A DNA stretch of 64,000 nt from the NCBI GenBank assembly GCA_025617745.1, contig CM046855.1, forward strand, positions 44,755,313 through 44,819,312. Direction: 5' to 3'. The translations under genes were made by a program, and so were the position numbers. Below the pieces are notes generated by a model. That model worked only from the letters and a program-made list of their open reading frames with translations, was not told the origin of the DNA and ran no database searches. Numbering within the stretch: position 1 is the stretch's first letter; each line of letters begins with the position of its first letter. Origin of the DNA: Heliocidaris erythrogramma (taxonomy: Eukaryota > Echinodermata > Echinoidea > Camarodonta > Echinometridae). Positions 58,001 through 64,000 of the stretch are shown here, in pieces.

Positions 58001-61000
58001 GGTTTGGGTGATGGTTATGGCATGCTGGCTTGTCTAAGAAGTTCTACATGGACTTGGGAAGTGGATTAATGACATTTGCCACTCTCCACCCAGGTGAAGT
58101 AAATGGGTACCCGGTAGAAAGATATTCCTTAAATGCCTTAGCGCCTTATCATGGCAGCTTGGCTGAAGCTGGGGTAATAATATGATACTTTGTAAAGTGC
58201 AGTAGAGTATATTTGTATAGTAGCTGCACTATATAAATGGACAATATTATTATTATTATTATGTTCTTGGTTTTTCAGTGCCTAGTGCCAGGTGGGGTCA
58301 CACTCTTTGCGACGTAGGCAACCACAAGTGCTTGCTGGTCGGTGGACAGGGACATAAACAGACCATCAGCAGGGATGCTATCTGGATGCTTAATACGGGT
58401 AATGTACCACTTTTCAAAAAGTTGTAGTTCACTTATTATATGTATAATGGTGATACCAGATTTTGCATCAATGCAAATATTTATGAATTCATTATTTTGC
58501 TTATAGAATGCAAAAACAGAGTCAAAGTGTTGGTGAAAATTACAGCTGACAACAAGTGCAGTGAACATACGTGTATTTTCATACTATGGTATTGAAGAAG
58601 AAAGTTAATTCATCAGCTTATATAGAATGTGTGTCATTTTAATCAGGAGAAGAGTCGGTACTTTATAACTTCTGTAGCCTCTGTAACTCAACTTATTATT
58701 TAACAGTTTTTGTTTTCTTGCATTATTGAAAAGAGAAAATGTTGATTCCAAGCAGCAGATGATTATTATGTTTAAAAGTAGTTATTAATTAGGTGCCTAA
58801 CATTCAGTATAAACAAATGTTCTAAAAGTATGATTGCATGCAATTGTTTCTTACATCTGAAACCTTATTAAAAAGTAACTAAGCAACCATTTTTTATTCC
58901 CCTTAGAAACTGGTGTGTGGAGCCTGCCATCCATCGAGGCCTCTTCAGATAAGTTTCCTTCCCGCATGGGTCACACTGCGACTTTTGACCCTGAGCTCAA
59001 CAGCATTTTTGTCTTTGGAGGGTCCAAGAACCTGCGTTGGTTCAGTGACATGCATATCTTAGATCTTGAAACTATGAAGTGGTCTCTCATTGAGGTAAGA
59101 ACCTTGGTGCTATTGCAACATTGAGGGTCCTACTAAGAGACACCATGAGCAGCTAACAGCAGCCAAGAGACTAATCAATTTACTGAAAGCCACCAAGAGT
59201 CAAGAAAAAGTCTGACTTACTAGAAGCCATTAAAAGCCATATCATTTATCCAAATTTGATCCTTTTTTTTGTGTGCTAGTTTTAGGCTGTGCAATAAGTT
59301 TCCCTTTTCAATTTTGCTTTAAAAAAAACCGGATAGGGTAGCCTTAGCAATCTTTGAAGGAGCATCTTGGTTGTCTCTTGGCTGCTCCGGGATTGTTGTC
59401 GGCTTGTTTTCTGCTCTGCTCTAGGTGGCTCTTGGCTTCTTTTGACTGCTTTTAGTAGGACTGCATGATTGATATCACATTTATGTTTGCAAACTTAGTT
59501 TTGTGTATTTTAGAAAGCTCAAACTATTGGCTTCTATGAACAAATTTATTTTACACGGGTATGTCAAAATGTAAAAATTAACAGTAGAAGAGTTACATGT
59601 TCATTATTTTAGCAGGGCACGAATAAACTGTCCATCATATAGAGCAAAACAGAACACAATTATGTTCCCCCTTTTTTTTTTTTTTTCTTTCTTTCCTTTC
59701 TGTGTGATGCCCTCATTGCACATTTTACTATATTAAAACCAATCAAATGTCAGTGTATTCTAGTTTACTTTACTTTATTAAAACCAATCAAATGTCAGTG
59801 TATTCTAGTTTACTTTACTTTATTAAAACCAATCAAATGTCAGTGTATTCTAGTTTACTTTACTTTATTAAAACCAATCAAATGTCAGTGTATTCTAGTT
59901 TACTTTACTTTATTAAAACCAATCAAATATCAGTGTATTCTAGTTTACTTTACTTTATTAAAACCAATCAAATATCAATGTATTCTAGTTTAGTTTAGAA
60001 ATAACAGTCATTCATTCATCCTGAGTTCTTTGCTACTTTTATAATGGTTATAAAAGATTTTATAAAGGTTGTCATGTCACAACGTGTTCCATATTCTGTT
60101 TTCTTGTGTAGTACATGCAAAATTCTATCATGACCACACAACTTGTTTTGTTGTATAGAAAAGTGAATTTGTTGCAGCTGATCGTAAAAATGTATTGTAT
60201 GAAGTTATGGCATGGGACAATATCATATTCTTTGCTATTTCTAATATATATAGTTGGGCCCAACAGTTTACATACCCCTGGGAGAAAAACAATACATTTT
60301 CACAACTTCACTCATTCCTGCAAACTTTTCTTCACAGGAGCACAGACAGGTTTGGTCTCTGCTATATATTATATGCATCAAGTAAAATCACACATATGAC
60401 TCCTAATATGAATGAGTGAATTAGGGAAAATGTCAGCGGCAAACTGTTTTTCTTTCAGGTGTTTGAAACTTTTGGGCCCCCATCTGTACTTTGTTTATAA
60501 CAAGCTTTTATTGTATAAAGCAATTTCTAAAAATCCTCATTTGTGCCCTACCTCACTGTCCAGGCTGCTGGCAAAGCCCCTACCAGAGCGTATCACTCTG
60601 CGACCTTCTTCCGCAAAGAGCTTTACATATTCGGTGGTGTGTACCCTAATCCTGACCCACAACCAGATGGTTGCAGCAATGACATCGTCATCTTCAGTCC
60701 AGGTAAATAAGCAGGTGATCCGACATTTGGTCTGCTGACACTTGCTCCAGGCTATATTAAAGGCGGTCAGTCGGTGGTGCCTGTGTGTTTCTATGCAGTC
60801 CAGGCGAAGGCGAGTTCGGAGATTTCCGTATTCGTACACATCAACTTACGTACACATCACAGCGATCTATGCAGATTTTTGCCGAGGAGAAGGACATTTC
60901 GCTGATCCTCAATATACTTTCGACTAGACCTAGTTTTGTATGTGCACGAACTGTTTTGCAGCACCAGCAAACACAGATTTTTCTCCATTGAAACCGCTGC

Positions 61001-63774
61001 CTGACCGCCTTTAAAGATATAGGGTTAGGGTTGCAATGGGCTTAGTGTCAGGAAAAGTTCAGGACCCTGTTTCATAAAACTTGTTATCAATAACAACTGC
61101 CCCATTTCTATGACAAATTTCCTCTAAGCCAATCAGATTCAAGGATTTCAGTAGCTTATCACTATGTTATTGATAACAAGTTTTATGAAACGGGGGCCCA
61201 GGATTTGACTAGTGTAAGGAATTGACCAAGGAGCATTTCTCACTGGAGCATTACGTAATATATCATCAACTGAGCAATTACGAAAACTCAATAGACATGA
61301 TATTCAGAAAGGATTTTGTTTTTGTCTGTCTCAAAATTATATAGATTTCACGTTTATTGTGGAAATGTATATATTGACTTGATTCTCCCACTTTTAGAGT
61401 ACAGGTAAAATGTAATATCATTGTTTCTAAAGTAGTTTCAGATTCTTGATTGCCTTAAGATGTGTTCAGATTTGTCCATAGATTGTTACAGATAACAAAA
61501 TAAATGCTTTAATGCTCACTATGATTGTTGTCTAGTAATGAATAGTTAAGTGCTATTGAACTATTGGTTATTGTTTTTTGTATTTCCTCTAGAATCTGAG
61601 AGCTGGTATAAACCTGTCACCATGGGAACCAAACCGAAACCAAGATCAGGGTAAGATTGTTTCTGATGAGGAGTTGTTGAAAACTATAGTTTATAAACTT
61701 TGCTTTTGAAAACACTGTGATACTGATTTCAGCCGCAAGTGATGGCAACCATAATCAAAATAAAAGACAGTGAATTTATTGTGTAATAAGTTAGGCTTCC
61801 GACTATAGCAGTGAATAAATAATGGTTTTTGATCAGCATTCCTGAAGCCCCCTAATAACGCGGATGTACAGCAAAAGCAGTCAAACTGACTTGTTGTATA
61901 GGGACATGATTCAATGACATTTATCGTCTTTGTATCAAAACAGATTACTGGGAGATTTTCTTTATTTATACCCCAGAATAAGAGAACAGGGCAATGTTAT
62001 TTTATTACATTAAATCGTTTACTTGGTAAAATCTGTTTTGCTTTCAAGTGCTACAGAATTAGACTTGATTGGCTATTTGCATTGACTGATGTTATTGAAC
62101 TATAGTGTCATGATTTGATTTATTATTTTCACTGCATGCAGGATGGCAGGCTCAATTTGCTTGAAGGCCTGCCTGTTTAAAGACAAGGCTATATTTATCT
62201 AATTTTATGTTCATTTTTAGCCATTCTGCTACTCTCCTTGGGGATCAGTTGGTTATCTTTGGAGGCTGGGATGCTCCTGTCTGCTACAATGACCTACATA
62301 TATTGGACCTGTGTGAGTTTCTGATAAATGCAATTTAATTCATCATTTATTGCACATAAAACTAACGAAATTTTTATGTCATACATAAATAATATCAAGT
62401 GAAGTTGAAATCAAGACATAGCAGTCATGAAAGTGAACATGGAAAGCATAAAATATACAAAATATACATGCATACACAAACATTAAAACATCTGGGTGCC
62501 ATTGCATAAAGACTTACTATTATAGTAACTTTGCCATCAATGGTAACTACCATGGTAACGTTGCTCAAGAGCCAATCAAAATCCAGTATTCCATGAAAAG
62601 TTACTATAATAGCAAGTTTTATGCAACGGCACCCAGAACTTTTAGGAATTTAAATTTATTTAATCTTAAATTTCTTTAATTTTAAAATTTGGTTACCAAT
62701 GAAAATGTGTGACTACTATTTCTTTCCTTCGCTTCTTTATTAATGACGGTAGGTTAGGATGTATCGTATACATACACAGTGATCAAGCAAGAGTGGGCAT
62801 AAAAATCCACAAACTTTCATCTCCAATAGTGATAAATCATTGACATGTATTTTTATGCCTCCGCCCACCGAAGGTGGGTGCCGGAGGCATTATGTTTTCG
62901 GGTTGTCCGTGCGTCCGTCCCACTTCTCATTACCGCGATATCTGAAGAATCATTTGAGGTAGGAACCTCAAACTTGGTACTAGTATGTATCCCCATACGA
63001 AGATGAACTGATTAGATTTGGGGGTAAGTAGGTCAGAGGTCACAGAGGTCCATTTACATGAAATTATATGAAATTATTGGTTTTTAGCACCGTTACCTTG
63101 ATATCTCAAGAACTGTTTGAGGTAAGAACTTGGTACCAGTATGTATCCCCATAGAAAGAGGAACTGATTAGATTTTGGGGTAGGTAGGTCAAAGTTCAGA
63201 GGTCACAGAGGTCAATTTACATGAAATTACTGGTTTTTAGCCTCGTTACTGCGATATCTCAAGAACTGTTTGAGGTAAGAACTTCAAACTTGGTACTAGT
63301 ATGCATCCCCATACGAAGATGAACTGATTAGATTTTGGGGGTAAGTAGGTCAAAGGTCACAGGTTGCAGGTCTCAGCGGCCAATTTACATGATATTAATT
63401 ACAGTTTTTGGCTACATTTCCACGATATCTCAAGAACAGCTGATTATATTGCTTTATAGTAAGAGGTCAATTAGTAATATAGGATTTTAGTGTTTTAAAT
63501 CACAATTTCGCAATAACCATTTGATGAATGCGCATCACATTATACTTGTAGGTGATCAGGAATTATCTGAATACAAGCGGAGGCATATTGAAGACGCAGT
63601 CGTATCTTTTGCTTGTTTAATTCAGTATTTTTTCTTGGTTCTTTTAATATGCTGTTCATGTCATTGTGTAGAATGTTGATTAATCTAATAGTTGTCACAA
63701 ATGACGTTTTGTGTCGCAGGTCTAATGGAATTCACTTCTCCCAACATGATTGGCACACCACCCTCTCCAAGAAG
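55079..63774 (+). CDS. Kelch-repeat protein, N-terminal part (runs off the right edge)
   Basis: Ten exons in consistent phase: 55079-55185, 55737-55901, 56315-56552, 57077-57317, 58279-58398, 58907-59094, 60564-60702, 61593-61650, 62221-62312 and 63720-63774, giving 467 residues before the edge. Residues 1-170 (MEPETETERKTTSMTSDVEF onward) match no family I recognise. Residues 171-250 are basic and Ser-rich with SKKRKSKHG, a possible nuclear localisation signal. From about 253 there are kelch blades: GHT..LLVGGQ, GHTATF..FVFGGS..DMHILDL, YHSATF..YIFGGV, GHSATLL..VIFGGW..DLHILDL, then LMEFTSPNMIGTPPSPR. Kelch propellers bind proteins; the partner is unknown. The donor of exon 9 is taken at GTGAGT (62313) because it keeps the kelch frame. 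Confidence 0.83.
57077..57317 (+). CDS. Kelch gene exon 4: basic Ser/Arg linker
   Basis: Encodes VQGTPHRPPHLSHSASKKRK, then STRKRQSSRRRPSTTTLSSS and KQKRCQNPGTKKEND. It looks disordered, with two basic clusters typical of nuclear localisation signals. An upstream alternative acceptor (CGTCAG) would add Leu-Gln. Confidence 0.75.
57943..57973. repeat. C-run
   Basis: About 26 C after CCCCT in the kelch-gene intron between exons 4 and 5. Confidence 0.9.
58080..58261 (+). mobile_element. SINE with L2-like tail
   Basis: CACCCAGGTGAAGTAAATGG, GGTACCCGGTAGAAAGATAT and TAGCGCC blocks precede GCTGCACTATATAAATGG and (ATT)n, an arrangement typical of deuterostome SINEs with an L2-type tail. It ends just before the acceptor region of kelch exon 5 (58279). 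Confidence 0.65.
58279..63774 (+). CDS. Kelch gene exons 5-10: propeller blades
   Basis: Each of exons 5, 6, 7 and 8-9 carries about one kelch motif, marked by GG after four hydrophobics and a downstream W/F and D-x-x-x-L/F-D/S segment. Introns hold a SINE-like tail (58080-58261), a 45 bp minisatellite (59732-59995), a piggyBac-like MITE (60761-61010), two palindromic MITEs and a compound repeat (62854-63606). Confidence 0.83.
59128..59460. mobile_element. Possible fold-back element with TCCTACTAA ends
   Basis: Left TCCTACTAAGAGACACC.. and right ..GACTGCTTTTAGTAGGA are imperfect inverted repeats with CAGCCAAGAG blocks mirrored inside as CTCTTGGCTG. Starts 33 bp after kelch exon 6. Confidence 0.45.
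59732..59995 (+). repeat. 45 bp minisatellite, nearly 6 units
   Basis: The unit ATTAAAACCAATCAAATGTC plus AGTGTATTCTAGTTTACTTTACTTT repeats with very few changes (the last units have ATATC). Because 45 is divisible by three it stays open in one frame, but it is intronic. Confidence 0.95.
60761..61010. mobile_element. piggyBac-like MITE with TTAA target duplication
   Basis: TTAA at 60757-60760 and at 61011-61014 flank exact 10 bp ends AGGCGGTCAG and CTGACCGCCT; pairing continues imperfectly inward. TTAA flanks are the mark of piggyBac insertion. No transposase frame, so non-autonomous. Confidence 0.82.
61063..61199. mobile_element. Palindromic MITE, 'TTTCATAAAACTTG' family
   Basis: GTTTCATAAAACTTGTTATC at the left mirrors GATAACAAGTTTTATGAAAC at the right, about 26 bp perfect. 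The core GCCAATCAGATTCAAGGATT is shared with the 'AAGCGTTTTGTC' family. It starts about 50 bp after the piggyBac-like MITE. Confidence 0.85.
62494..62634. mobile_element. Palindromic MITE, family 'TTGCAT', copy 2
   Basis: GGGTGCCATTGCATAAA and TTTATGCAACGGCACCC are the inverted ends; TTACTATTATAGTAAC-like blocks and GAGCCAATCAAAATCC lie inside. Related to 18794-18949 but with different outer bases (GGGTGCC against GGCCCC). Confidence 0.82.
62854..63606 (+). mobile_element. Compound repeat, family 'CCTCCGCC' copy 2
   Basis: Begins TATGCCTCCGCCCACCG with the same hairpin as copy 1 and ends GCGGAGGCATA and GAAGACGCAGTCGTATC. It has four degenerate subrepeats (copy 1 has fewer), each with CTCAAGAACTGTTTGAGG, CATACGAAGATGAACTGATT and AGGTCA blocks. 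It lies between kelch exons 9 and 10. Confidence 0.8.
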
Positions 63775-64000
63775 GTAAATATGACTCGTTTTCTCGTCAC
63801 ATGAGTTACTAAAGGACCTTAAGCTCTTATTTTGCATCCTTTTCAGTTATCAAATTGTGAAGGTATTCAGAATGCTATTTAAAAAAAATTAAGTTCCCTA
63901 TTAGTTATTGCCAACATTATGCGTAACCTTTTTGTATACAAAAATCATAATTCGCTGAGAAAATGAAAGAAAGAATAGAGCCTATATTGGCTGGGCCATA

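Noticed and set aside
62221-62310. Kelch exon 9 ending at GTGTGA (62311)
   Set aside because: That donor shifts exon 10 into SNGIHFSQHDW, which is not kelch-like; GTGAGT two bases later gives LMEFTSPNMIGTPPSPR.
1-64000. Retrovirus, LTR element or Polinton remains
   Set aside because: No long direct terminal repeats and no capsid, integrase or envelope-like frames were seen on either strand.

Overview
This is a window of a eukaryotic nuclear genome, AT-rich, with short exons (55-866 bp) separated by introns of a few hundred bases to about 4 kb. The gene content is bilaterian. Dense short inverted-repeat transposons, long C-runs and TACATGTA-type words fit a marine deuterostome, most likely an echinoderm such as a sea urchin; this is inference and the species is not proven. 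Coding exons were read by splicing GT..AG boundaries with consistent phase, so exon coordinates are direct readings, while names rest on remembered family sequences.

Layout. (1) About 2.1-17.9 kb, plus strand: 3' part of a type I membrane protein with modules FN3, VWC x4, FN3, VWC x2, FN3, FN3, one transmembrane helix and a short tail. (2) 22.0-23.5 kb, plus: a complete two-exon Gemin6 gene (SMN complex), with a truncated LINE just upstream of its ATG and a tandemly repeated 3' end. (3) 29.6-51.9 kb, minus: a complete 25-coding-exon DHX57-type DExH RNA helicase (about 1428 aa) with Gly/Arg-rich N-terminus, UBA-like, RWD/CCCH and full helicase core. (4) 55.1 kb to the right edge, plus: 5' part of a kelch-repeat protein, head to head with DHX57.

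Gemin6 (plus) and DHX57 (minus) are convergent neighbours here as in human 2p22.1, so this looks like an old conserved gene pair. Both genes, and especially DHX57, carry local tandem duplications that copied exons: decayed copies of DHX57 exons 8 and 12 lie in the adjacent introns, and the last codons of Gemin6 are repeated about four times into its 3' flank.

The introns and spacers are full of mobile DNA: several families of 130-250 bp palindromic MITEs (some in two copies in the window), a TTAA-flanked piggyBac-like MITE, TA-flanked mariner-like MITEs, LINE/SINE tails, a Penelope-like 3' fragment, a terminal-inverted-repeat element that carries a tRNA-like A/B-box core, and a 2 kb element whose interior is a higher-order tandem array of about 150 bp units. 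Seven of its unit junctions carry a perfect DR1 nuclear-receptor motif. No retrovirus, LTR element, Polinton, rRNA gene, intact tRNA gene or CRISPR array was recognised.
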